Shown in pieces: positions 45,326-53,041 of a stretch of DNA of 64,000 nucleotides. Both the position numbers and the translations under genes were made by a program. The stretch lies in assembly GCF_014649915.1 (NCBI RefSeq), contig NZ_BMTY01000021.1:1-64000 (forward strand), given 5' to 3'. This DNA comes from Streptomyces toxytricini. Its GTDB lineage: Bacteria > Actinomycetota > Actinomycetes > Streptomycetales > Streptomycetaceae. Positions within the stretch are counted from its first letter, which is position 1, and every line of letters begins with the position of its first letter. The notes under the pieces were generated by a model. The model searched no databases. It was not told where the DNA came from and saw only the letters and a program-made list of their open reading frames with translations.

Positions 45326-46687
45326 TCACGAGCGGTGGGACACGCCCTCCCGGTAGTCGCCGCTGACGACGGCGGCGAGCAGTTCGGGCAGTGTCCCCGC
45401 GAAGTCCGGCAGGGCGCGGGCGGTGTCCCACCAGGCGCCGGGGTCGGTGCCGAGCGCGGCGTCGAGGAGGCGTTCGGCCTCGGCGCGGGCGGCGAGGAAG
45501 GCGCCCGGGCGGTCGTGCCGGTCGGGGCCGTCCACCTCGCCGAGCCAGAGGTCCTCGTCCAGCGCCCAGGCGGCGGGGGCCTTGTGGCGGATGACGTCGG
45601 CGCCGGTGAGGAGGCCGCGGTCCAGGCAGGCGCGGACCCAGCGGACGTCCTCGCGGAGGTCGCCCATGGCGTTGGGGACGGCGAGGCTGGCCAGGGCCAG
45701 CTCGCGGTGGACCCCGCCGTCTGCCGGTTGCGGGCCGGGGGCGAGGTCGGCGACGGCCTCCGCGAGCCCGGATGTCGCCTCCGGCGGGAACGGGCCGGGG
45801 GCGGCGTCCGCGGCGGTGCCGGCGGCGGCCGCGGCCGCGAGCTCGGGCAGGGTGCCCGGGAAGACGGGCGCGTGGCGCTCCAGCTCGGCCCACAGGCGCG
45901 GGTCGTCGCCGAGGTGCGGGCGCAGGACGCGAATCAGGGCGGCGCGCATGCCGGCCTGCTCGGCGAGGTTCCAGCCGAGCCGGCCGGCGGTGTGGGCGCG
46001 GCCGAGGAGCAGCGTGCGGTGGGCGGGGGCGACGGCGGCGGCGAGCTCGTCGAAGGTGAGGAGGCCGGCGCGGACGGCGCGGACGGCGGGCCGGTGCCAG
46101 TCGGGCCCGTACGCGGTGGCAGTGCGGGTGTCGAGGAGGGCCAGGGCGGTGGCGGCGTCCAGGCCGCCGGCGAGCAGGAGGGCTTCGACGGAGCCGGGCG
46201 GCAGCGGTTCGCGGGCGTGCTCGCGCAGCAGCAGCGCGGACCCCGGCGGCCGGCCCAGCCGCAGGACGTCCAGCGGTATCCGGGGCCGGCGGCTGCCGTG
46301 CCGGCGCAGCAGGGCGACGGTGTCGGCGTCTTCGAGCGGAGGCTGCACCGGCCGTCCGAGTTCGGAGCCGAGGGTCGCGAGGAGCGCGGGGGCGGGGGCG
46401 GGGCGGGCGGCGTAGCGGGCGGGTCCCGGCAGGCCCGGCAGGGGGCGGCCCAGGACGTGCGGGTTGCGTGCGACGGTGCGGCGGTCCTCCTCGCCGCCGC
46501 CGCGCAGCAGCAGGGTGACGGCGGAGGCCGGGAGGCGCTCGTCGCGGCACAGGAAGCGGCGCGCGGGCGCGTCGAGGCGCGCCCACAGGGCCGGGGCGAC
46601 CGCGTCCGGTGCGTGGCGCAGCAGGAGCGCCACGCACCAGGCGAGCCGCCGGCTCTCCCTGTCCGCGCGGCCGGCGTTCACATGCAT
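45326..46687 (-). CDS. Conserved hypothetical protein upstream of dxr
   Basis: A 453-residue Ala/Leu/Arg-rich, probably helical protein without signal peptide or membrane helix. I do not recognise a family. The phrase FPGTLPELAA in mid-protein and FAGTLPELLAA near the C terminus suggest internal repetition of an armadillo/HEAT-like helical kind. Start ATG 46687 follows GAGGGGG nine bases upstream. It lies 20 bases before dxr and may share its transcript. Confidence 0.75.
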   Translation of the reverse strand: MHVNAGRADRESRRLAWCVALLLRHAPDAVAPALWARLDAPARRFLCRDERLPASAVTLLLRGGGEEDRRTVARNPHVLGRPLPGLPGPARYAARPAPAPALLATLGSELGRPVQPPLEDADTVALLRRHGSRRPRIPLDVLRLGRPPGSALLLREHAREPLPPGSVEALLLAGGLDAATALALLDTRTATAYGPDWHRPAVRAVRAGLLTFDELAAAVAPAHRTLLLGRAHTAGRLGWNLAEQAGMRAALIRVLRPHLGDDPRLWAELERHAPVFPGTLPELAAAAAAGTAADAAPGPFPPEATSGLAEAVADLAPGPQPADGGVHRELALASLAVPNAMGDLREDVRWVRACLDRGLLTGADVIRHKAPAAWALDEDLWLGEVDGPDRHDRPGAFLAARAEAERLLDAALGTDPGAWWDTARALPDFAGTLPELLAAVVSGDYREGVSHRS

Positions 46688-46744
46688 CCGATTCCCCCTC
46701 GCCGGTGGTGTACGCCTGCTGCGGCGTCCGGCGATGATCGCAGG

Positions 46745-48688
46745 TCAGCGGAAGGGGCGGTGCACGTTCTCGCGGGTGGAGGGGCCGGGGGAGGCGTCGG
46801 CGATCCAGGGGCCGTCGCCGGAGGGGTCGTACGCGCCGTCCTCAAGCCAGGTGTAGGTGCCGGAGAGGACGCCGGCGACGACCTTGCGGTCGAGGTCGTC
46901 CGTGTTGCTCCACAGGCGGCCGAAGAGCTCCTCGACGCGGATCCGGGACTGCCGGCAGAAGGCGTCGGCGAGCTGGTAGGCCTCGCGGCCGTGGTCGCCG
47001 CCGGCGCGCAGGTGCTCGGCGCGGACGCAGGCCGCGCTCATGGCGAACAGCTCGGCGCCGATGTCGACGACGCGGCCGAGGAAGCCCTGCTTGGTCTCCA
47101 TGCGGCCCTGCCAGCGCGACATGGCGTAGAAGGTGGAGCGGGCGAGTTTGCGGGCGCTGCGCTCGACGTAGCGCAGGTGGGTGGCGAGGTCCGGGTGGCC
47201 GGAGGGGTGGAACTCGCGGTAGGTGCCGGGGACCTGTCCGGCGCCGGCGGCGAGCCGGGGCAGCCAGCGGGCGTAGAAGCCGGCCGCGCGGGCGCCGGCC
47301 TTGGCCTTGTCGCCGATGTCCTTGTCGGGGTCGATGAGGTCTCCGGCGACGGAGAGGTGGGCGTCGACGGCCTCGCGGGCGATGAGGAGGTGCATGATCT
47401 CGGTGGAACCCTCGAAGATCCGGTTGATGCGCAGGTCCCGCAGCATCTGCTCGGCGGGGACGGCGCGCTCGCCGCGTGCGGCGAGGGAGTCGGCGGTCTC
47501 GAAGCCGCGGCCGCCGCGGATCTGGACCAGCTCGTCGGCCATGAGGCAGGCCATCTCGGAGCCGTAGAGCTTGGCGAGGGCGGCTTCGATGCGGATGTCG
47601 TTGCGGTCCTCGTCGGCCATCTGGGAGGCGAGGTCGACGACGGCCTCCAGCGCGAAGGTGGTCGCCGCGATGAAGGCGATCTTGGAGCCGACGGCCTCGT
47701 GGCGGCCGACGGGCCGGCCCCACTGCTCGCGTACGCCGGACCACTCGCGGGCGATCTTCAGGCACCACTTGCCGGCGCCGACGCACATGGCGGGCAGGGA
47801 CAGCCGCCCGGTGTTGAGGGTGGTCAGCGCGATCTTCAGGCCGGAGCCCTCGGCGCCGATGCGGTTGGCGGCGGGTACGCGGACCCGGTGGAAGCGGGTG
47901 ACGCCGTTCTCCAGGCCGCGCAGCCCCATGAACGCGTTGCGGTGCTCGACGGTGATGCCGGGCGAGTCGGCCTCGACGACGAAGGCGGTGATGCCGCCGC
48001 GGTGGTTCTCCGACTTCGGAACGCGGGCCATGACGACCAGGAGGTCGGCGACGACGCCGTTGGTGGTCCACAGCTTCACGCCGTCGAGGACGTACGCGTC
48101 GTCGCCGTCCGGGACGGCGGTGGTGGCCAGGCGCGCCGGGTCGGAGCCGACGTCGGGCTCGGTGAGGAGGAACGCGCTGATCGCGGTGGTGGCGCAGCGC
48201 GGCAGGAAGGCGTCCTTCTGCTCCTGGGTGCCGAACATCTTGAGCGGCTGGGGCACGCCGATGGACTGGTGCGCGGAGAGCAGCGCGCCGATCGCGGGGC
48301 TGGCGGTGCCGACGAGGGCGAGGGCCTTGTTGTAGTACACCTGGGTCAGGCCGAGGCCCCCGTACTTGGGGTCGATCTTCATGCCGAGGGCGCCGAGCTC
48401 CTTGAGGCCGCGCACGGTCTCGTCGGGGATCTTCGCCTCGCGCTCGATGCGGGCGCCGTCGATGCGGGTCTCGCAGAAGGTCCGCAGCCGGGCGAGGAAG
48501 GCCTCGCCGCGCCTGACGTCCTCGTCGGCGGGCTGCGGATGCGGATGGATCAGGTCGAGGCGGAACCTGCCGAGGAAGAGCTCCTTGGCGAAGCTCGGTT
48601 TGCGCCAGTCCTGTTCCCTGGCCGCCTCCGCGACCTGCCTGGCCTCGCGCTCGGTCACCTTGGGCTGTGCGGGCTGTGTTGCGGACAT
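46745..48688 (-). CDS. Long-form acyl-CoA dehydrogenase
   Basis: Flavin enzyme of fatty-acid beta-oxidation, 647 residues, the VLCAD-like long type with extra C-terminal domain. It has the substrate/FAD motif FLLTEPDVGSDPARL (about 170-185), the catalytic region NRIFEGSTEIM and a helical C-terminal extension (GFYARWLPRLAAGAG to WLEDGAYDPSGDG). The start at 48688 gives MSATQPAQPK with GAGG about 11 bases upstream. It stands alone on the minus strand. Confidence 0.92.
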   Translation of the reverse strand: MSATQPAQPKVTEREARQVAEAAREQDWRKPSFAKELFLGRFRLDLIHPHPQPADEDVRRGEAFLARLRTFCETRIDGARIEREAKIPDETVRGLKELGALGMKIDPKYGGLGLTQVYYNKALALVGTASPAIGALLSAHQSIGVPQPLKMFGTQEQKDAFLPRCATTAISAFLLTEPDVGSDPARLATTAVPDGDDAYVLDGVKLWTTNGVVADLLVVMARVPKSENHRGGITAFVVEADSPGITVEHRNAFMGLRGLENGVTRFHRVRVPAANRIGAEGSGLKIALTTLNTGRLSLPAMCVGAGKWCLKIAREWSGVREQWGRPVGRHEAVGSKIAFIAATTFALEAVVDLASQMADEDRNDIRIEAALAKLYGSEMACLMADELVQIRGGRGFETADSLAARGERAVPAEQMLRDLRINRIFEGSTEIMHLLIAREAVDAHLSVAGDLIDPDKDIGDKAKAGARAAGFYARWLPRLAAGAGQVPGTYREFHPSGHPDLATHLRYVERSARKLARSTFYAMSRWQGRMETKQGFLGRVVDIGAELFAMSAACVRAEHLRAGGDHGREAYQLADAFCRQSRIRVEELFGRLWSNTDDLDRKVVAGVLSGTYTWLEDGAYDPSGDGPWIADASPGPSTRENVHRPFR

Positions 48689-48908
48689 GCGGGGGCTCAC
48701 CTCGCCGCCGAAGTGGGGACGCTACCGGTGGGTGCTACCTGTGAGTCGTACCCCCGCAAGCCCCCGCGGAAAAGCCGGGACGGTCCACCCGGGCGAATGC
48801 CCCCGCCGAACGGCCGCCTCCCACCGCCCGGACGGCGGCGGTGCACTGACATATGACGCGGGTCTTGCTGGGCGGCCGCTCGCCAACCACCCAGCCAGAC
48901 CGGTGAAT

Positions 48909-49391
48909 TCAGTTGTTGTTGTTATTGTTGTTGTTGGCGCCGCCGCCACCGTTGTTGTTGTTATTGTTGTTGTTGGCGCCCCCGCCACCGTTGTTGTTGT
49001 TATTGTTATTGTTGGCGCCGCCGCCATTGTTGTTGTTGTTGTTATTGTTGTTGGCGCCGCCGCCACCGTTGTTGTTGTTATTGTTGTTGTTGGCGCCGCC
49101 GCCACCGTTGTTGTTGTTGTTGTTATTGTTGTTATTGTTGGCGCCACCGCCGTTGTTGTTGTTGTTGTTATTGATAACGACGATAATCTTGCCGTTCTTG
49201 CCGCGGCTCTTGCCCTTGGTGTGCTTCCCACCCTTGTTGTGGCCGTTGCCCTCAGGCGTCATGGTGACGATCGAGGCGGTCTGCGGCGTCGAGGCAGCAA
49301 AGGCGCTGGTCGGAACTAGCACCCCTCCAGCAACCATGGCAGCCGAGGCGGTGAGCATGGCGAGACGTCGGGGCTGAGTGATGTTTCGCAT
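48909..49391 (-). CDS. Secreted asparagine-run repeat protein
   Basis: A 160-residue protein. A signal peptide (residues 1 to about 33, MRNITQPRRLAMLTASAAMV...AFAA) is followed by a basic Gly/Lys segment (about 46-70), then seven Asn runs of 7, 11, 8, 9, 8, 8 and 8 residues separated by GGGA or GGGGA. The last run ends at the stop. Asn codons mix AAC and AAT, unlike the rest of the window. The ATG at 49391 has GGAGGAG about eight bases upstream. It could be a wall- or surface-linked low-complexity protein; no homolog is recognised. Confidence 0.85.
   Translation of the reverse strand: MRNITQPRRLAMLTASAAMVAGGVLVPTSAFAASTPQTASIVTMTPEGNGHNKGGKHTKGKSRGKNGKIIVVINNNNNNNGGGANNNNNNNNNNNGGGGANNNNNNNNGGGGANNNNNNNNNGGGANNNNNNNNGGGGANNNNNNNNGGGGANNNNNNNN
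48912..49177. repeat. Tandem ~39-bp repeats encoding GGGGA-N8
   Basis: Degenerate direct repeats of about 39 bases, reading GTTGTTGTTATTGTTGTTG then GCGCCGCCGCCACC on the plus strand, make up the whole 3' half of the Asn-run gene. Length variation between units suggests slippage. Confidence 0.85.
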
Positions 49392-49656
49392 GATAATTCT
49401 CCTCCGGAGATGTGGCGATGGGTTCCTGCGCGGCCTTTTCCCTTTGCAGGCCTTGGAAAGCGGGACACGGTCCCGTCGAAGTCGCCGTCAGGGGTACTGG
49501 TGAGGGCGATTTCTACGGTTACCTGATCTGCGTGTTCCCATGCCTCAATTAAGCCCCGGGCTGCCGAGTCGCGTCACGCCGCTGCATTTCGGGGCTTGAC
49601 AGATGGCCGTCGGCCGGTGCCGGGTGGAGCACACCCTTGGGCCGGACAAAGCAAAA

Positions 49657-49686
49657 TCCCCCGTTCTCGCAGGTGAGAACGGGGGA
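49657..49686 (-). terminator. Terminator after the aldehyde dehydrogenase gene (distal)
   Basis: Perfect 12-base arms (49657-49668, 49675-49686), six-base loop, followed on the minus strand by TTTTGC: a classical intrinsic terminator. Confidence 0.85.
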
Positions 49687-49692
49687 TAGGGG

Positions 49693-49729
49693 GACGGCCG
49701 GAGCCCCCGCACAGTGGGCTCCGGCCGTC
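49693..49729 (-). terminator. Terminator after the aldehyde dehydrogenase gene (proximal)
   Basis: Perfect 14-base arms (49693-49706, 49716-49729) and a nine-base loop, 15 bases after the stop; it is immediately followed by the second hairpin. Confidence 0.75.
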
Positions 49730-49743
49730 GGTTCCGGGGTGCG

Positions 49744-51189
49744 TCAGAGGGCCAGGTTCGTCAGGACCAGGACGCGCTCGTAGGTGTAGTCGTCCATCGC
49801 GTAGCGGACGCCCTCGCGGCCGACGCCGGACTGCTTGACGCCGCCGTACGGCATCTGGTCGGCGCGGTAGGACGGGGCGTCGCCGATGACCACGCCGCCG
49901 ACCTCCAGCTCGCGGTGGGCGCGGAAGGCGGTCTGGACGTCGCGGGTGAAGACGCCCGTCTGGAGGCCGAACTTCGAGTCGTTGACCTTGGCGAAGGCCT
50001 CGTCGGTGTTCTCGACGCGGTGCAGGGTCAGGACCGGGCCGAAGACCTCCTCGCAGGCGAGGGTCACGCCGTCGGGCAGGTCGGCCAGGACGGTCGGCTC
50101 GTACGAGGCGCCCTCGCGCTTGCCGCCGGTGAGCAGCTTGGCGCCGGCGGCGACGGCCTCGTCGACCCAGGACTCGACGCGCTTGGCGGCGTCCTCGGAG
50201 ACGAGCGGGCCGACGTCGGTGGCGTCGTCGGACGGGTCGCCGGTGACCTGCGCCTGGACCTGGGCGACGACCTTCTCGACGAGGCGGTCGTAGACGGAGG
50301 CGTCGGCGATGACGCGCTGCACGGAGATGCAGGACTGGCCGGCCTGGTAGTTCGAGAAGGTCGCGATACGGGTCGCGGCCCAGTCGAGGTCGGCGTCGGA
50401 GGACCAGTCGGCGAGGACGACGGCCGCGGCGTTGCCGCCGAGCTCCAGGGTGCAGTGCTTGTGCGGCACGGACTGCTGGATGGCGTAGCCGACCTTGTCG
50501 GAGCCGGTGAAGGAGATGACGGGCAGGCGGTCGTCCTGGACCAGGGCCGGCATCTTGTCGTTGGCGACGGGCAGCACGGACCAGGAGCCGGCCGGCAGGT
50601 CGGTCTCGGCGAGGAGCTCGCCGAGGATCAGGCCGGACAGCGGGGTGGCCGGGGCCGGCTTGAGGATGATCGGCGCGCCGACGGCGATGGCCGGGGCGAC
50701 CTTGTGGGCGCACAGGTTCAGCGGGAAGTTGAACGGGGCGATGCCGAGGACCGGGCCCTTGACGAAGCGGCGGGTCAGGGCCAGTCGGCCGGTGCCGCCG
50801 GCGTCGGTGTCGAGGCGCTGGGCCTCGCCGCCGTTGAAGCGGCGGGCTTCCTCGGCGGCGAAGCGGAAGACGGATACCGCACGGCCGACCTCGCCGCGGG
50901 CCCACTTGACGGGCTTGCCGTTCTCGGCGGAGATCAGCTGGGCGATCTCCTCGGTCCGCTCGGCGAGGCGCTTCGAGACGTGGTCCAGGGCGGCGGCCCG
51001 GACGTGGGCGGGGGTCGCGGAGAACTCCGCCGTCACGGCGTACGCCGCGGCCACGGCCTCTTCGACCTGAGCGTCGGTGGGGACGCTGACGGTGCCGACG
51101 AGGCGGCCGTCCCACGGGTTGTGGACGTCGAAGCTGTCCTCGCCGGTGGCCTGGCGGCCGGCGAGCCAGAAGGCGTGGGTGGAAGTCAT
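49744..51189 (-). CDS. Aldehyde dehydrogenase, probably of GABA/polyamine catabolism
   Basis: NAD(P)-dependent aldehyde dehydrogenase, 481 residues. The general-base glutamate is E249 (TLELGGNAAAVV) and the nucleophile C287 (AGQSCISV). Candidate substrates are succinate semialdehyde or aminobutyraldehyde, based on the GABA aminotransferase and putrescine-type genes nearby; the sequence alone does not settle it. It is on the minus strand, downstream of a PucR gene, with a DnaA-box sequence 34 bases before its start and tandem terminators after it. Confidence 0.88.
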   Translation of the reverse strand: MTSTHAFWLAGRQATGEDSFDVHNPWDGRLVGTVSVPTDAQVEEAVAAAYAVTAEFSATPAHVRAAALDHVSKRLAERTEEIAQLISAENGKPVKWARGEVGRAVSVFRFAAEEARRFNGGEAQRLDTDAGGTGRLALTRRFVKGPVLGIAPFNFPLNLCAHKVAPAIAVGAPIILKPAPATPLSGLILGELLAETDLPAGSWSVLPVANDKMPALVQDDRLPVISFTGSDKVGYAIQQSVPHKHCTLELGGNAAAVVLADWSSDADLDWAATRIATFSNYQAGQSCISVQRVIADASVYDRLVEKVVAQVQAQVTGDPSDDATDVGPLVSEDAAKRVESWVDEAVAAGAKLLTGGKREGASYEPTVLADLPDGVTLACEEVFGPVLTLHRVENTDEAFAKVNDSKFGLQTGVFTRDVQTAFRAHRELEVGGVVIGDAPSYRADQMPYGGVKQSGVGREGVRYAMDDYTYERVLVLTNLAL

Positions 51190-51222
51190 GCGAATCCCGG
51201 CCCTTCGGATGTGTGCGGATCC

Positions 51223-51231
51223 TTGTCCACA
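51223..51231 (+). promoter_or_regulatory. DnaA box upstream of the aldehyde dehydrogenase
   Basis: TTGTCCACA on the plus strand, identical to the Streptomyces DnaA-box consensus, in the 138 bases between the aldehyde dehydrogenase and PucR genes. Confidence 0.45.
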
Positions 51232-51327
51232 CCACCGTAGGTGTCGGGGCCCGATCCGCGGCTTGTCCGCCGTGGAGTACCCGGCTGCCGCGGCACGCCG
51301 CTTTGTCGGTTTTCAGGCCGGCCGGTG

Positions 51328-52908
51328 CTACGCGGGGGCGGAGCCGGCCTTGAGGGCGAGCCACAGCTCCATGCGGACGTCCGGGTCGTCGAGGGAGCGG
51401 CCGAGGATCTCCTCGACGCGCCGCATCCGGTAGCGCAGGGTGTGCCGGTGCACGCCGAGGTCGGCGGCGGCGGCGTCCCACTGCCCGTGCCGGGAGAGCC
51501 AGGCCTGCAGGGAGGCGACCAGGTCGCCGCGGCCCTTCTCGTCGTGTTCGCGCAGGGCCCGCAGGGTGCCGTCGGCGAAGGCCCGTACGGCTTCGTCGGC
51601 GAGCAGCGGCAGCACCGACCCGGCCGCGAGGTCCTCGTGCTCCACGAGGGGGCGGCCGCGCCGCCGGGCGACGGCCAGCGCCTGGTCGGCCTGCTTGAGG
51701 GCGGCCGCGACGGCAGCGGCGCCGGCGGGCGCGGACAGCCCGACCACCAGCTCGTCGGGTTCGGGCCCGGCGGCGTCCCGGCCGCGCCGGGCTTCGAGCG
51801 CCTCGGCGTGCCCGGTGCAGGCCTGTACGGCGGCCCCGCCGTCGGCGGCGAGGACGGTGAGGCGGCCGGGCTCGGGCACCAGCAGCAGCGACTCGCCGGC
51901 GCGGGCGGCCGCGGACTCCACGGTGTCGGCGAGGAGGGCCAGCCCCTCGGGCTGGGCGGTGCCGGGCAGGGCGGGCTCGGCGACGACGATCCTGAACGGC
52001 GCGTCCAGCAGCGTCCCGTACAGGTCGCCGGCGACGGCGCGGGCGTGGTCCGCCTCCCCGGCCAGCAGCATCCGCAGCACGGCGGCGCCCAGCCGGGATT
52101 CGGCGTCGTGCAGGGACCGGGACCGCTCGGTGGTCAGGGTCAGCAGGGCGACCGCCGAGTGGACGGCGTACCGCTCGGCCGTGCCCAGTGGGGCGCCCGT
52201 GCCGACGGCCAGCGCCCCGCGGGCGCGGCGGCCCGTGCCGAGGGACTGGAGCTCGACGCGGTCCTCCGCGCCGCCCACGACGGCGCTGGCCGGGGCGGGG
52301 CGCTCGCGCAGCCGCTCCACGTCGGGGGTGAGGCGGGCGGCCCGCCGGGCGGCCCACTCGGGTGCGGCGGCGACGACGGCGCCCGAGGTGTCGTAGAGGG
52401 CGGCCCAGCCGTGCACGTGCGCGGCGAGCCGGGCCAGCAGCTCGGCGGGCCCGTCCGCGGTGAGCGCGGCCCGGGTCAGCTCGCGCTGCGCCTCGAAGCC
52501 GGCGGTGACGGCCCGGTACTGGTCGGCGGCGAGGGCCGCGGAGACGGCCTTGCTGATGGCGAGGAACGGGGTCCTGCGCGGCACCTCCAGCAGCGGCAGG
52601 TCCTCGGCGCGGGCGGCGTCGACGAGCGCCTGCGGGATCTCCTCGTGGTTCACTCCCACGGCGAAGCCGATGCCGACGACGCCGGCCGCGGCGAGGCGGC
52701 GCACGTATCGGCGCATCTCCTGCGGGTCCGCCGCGTCGAGCTTCATCGCCGTGGTCAGCAGCAGCTCCCCGCCCTCCATGTAGGGGACGGGGTCGGCGAG
52801 CTCGCTGACGTGCGCCCAGCGCACGGGCGTGTCCAAGCGCCCCTCCCCGGCCCGGACGCCGAGCTTGAGCGCCGAGTGCTGGACGAGGGAGGCGAGGGTG
52901 AGCGGCAT
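51328..52908 (-). CDS. PucR-family transcriptional regulator
   Basis: A 526-residue regulator with the N-terminal PucR domain (TLASLVQHSALKLGVRAGEGRLDTPVRWAHVSEL, to about residue 130), a central regulatory part and a C-terminal HTH_30 helix-turn-helix (WDAAAADLGVHRHTLRYRMRRVEEILGRSL, about 470-500). PucR proteins control purine or polyamine/GABA catabolism; here its neighbours (aldehyde dehydrogenase and gabT) suggest it regulates that region. Start ATG 52908. Confidence 0.9.
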   Translation of the reverse strand: MPLTLASLVQHSALKLGVRAGEGRLDTPVRWAHVSELADPVPYMEGGELLLTTAMKLDAADPQEMRRYVRRLAAAGVVGIGFAVGVNHEEIPQALVDAARAEDLPLLEVPRRTPFLAISKAVSAALAADQYRAVTAGFEAQRELTRAALTADGPAELLARLAAHVHGWAALYDTSGAVVAAAPEWAARRAARLTPDVERLRERPAPASAVVGGAEDRVELQSLGTGRRARGALAVGTGAPLGTAERYAVHSAVALLTLTTERSRSLHDAESRLGAAVLRMLLAGEADHARAVAGDLYGTLLDAPFRIVVAEPALPGTAQPEGLALLADTVESAAARAGESLLLVPEPGRLTVLAADGGAAVQACTGHAEALEARRGRDAAGPEPDELVVGLSAPAGAAAVAAALKQADQALAVARRRGRPLVEHEDLAAGSVLPLLADEAVRAFADGTLRALREHDEKGRGDLVASLQAWLSRHGQWDAAAADLGVHRHTLRYRMRRVEEILGRSLDDPDVRMELWLALKAGSAPA

Positions 52909-53041
52909 CGGGTTCCAGGCGGTGGGGGGTGGCGGGGACGCGGCCGCGCCGCCGGCGCGGGGCGGGGCCGATGGGGGCGCGCGGGATTTCGCCGCGCCGT
53001 ATGAACGGCCCTTCTGATTCTGCCACCCCGTACGGGTCCGC

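Larger units (their letters stand above)
49392..49743. other. Intergenic region upstream of the Asn-run gene and downstream of the aldehyde dehydrogenase
   Basis: A 352-base gap. The left part is the Asn-run gene's leader, ending in a strong GGAGGAG site; a GGGAAC-N16-CGTAG sequence on the minus strand (around 49509-49540) resembles an ECF-sigma promoter, which is a low-confidence guess. The right part holds two hairpins that end the aldehyde dehydrogenase transcript. Confidence 0.55.

Noticed and set aside
48912..49177. Possible CRISPR-like array from the regular 39-bp repeats
   Set aside because: The repeats are inside a coding frame and lack unique spacers; no cas gene is near.
48913..49377. 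Poly-Leu/Pro frame opposite the Asn-run gene
   Set aside because: It is the complement of the Asn/Gly repeat; the minus strand has the signal peptide and Shine-Dalgarno.
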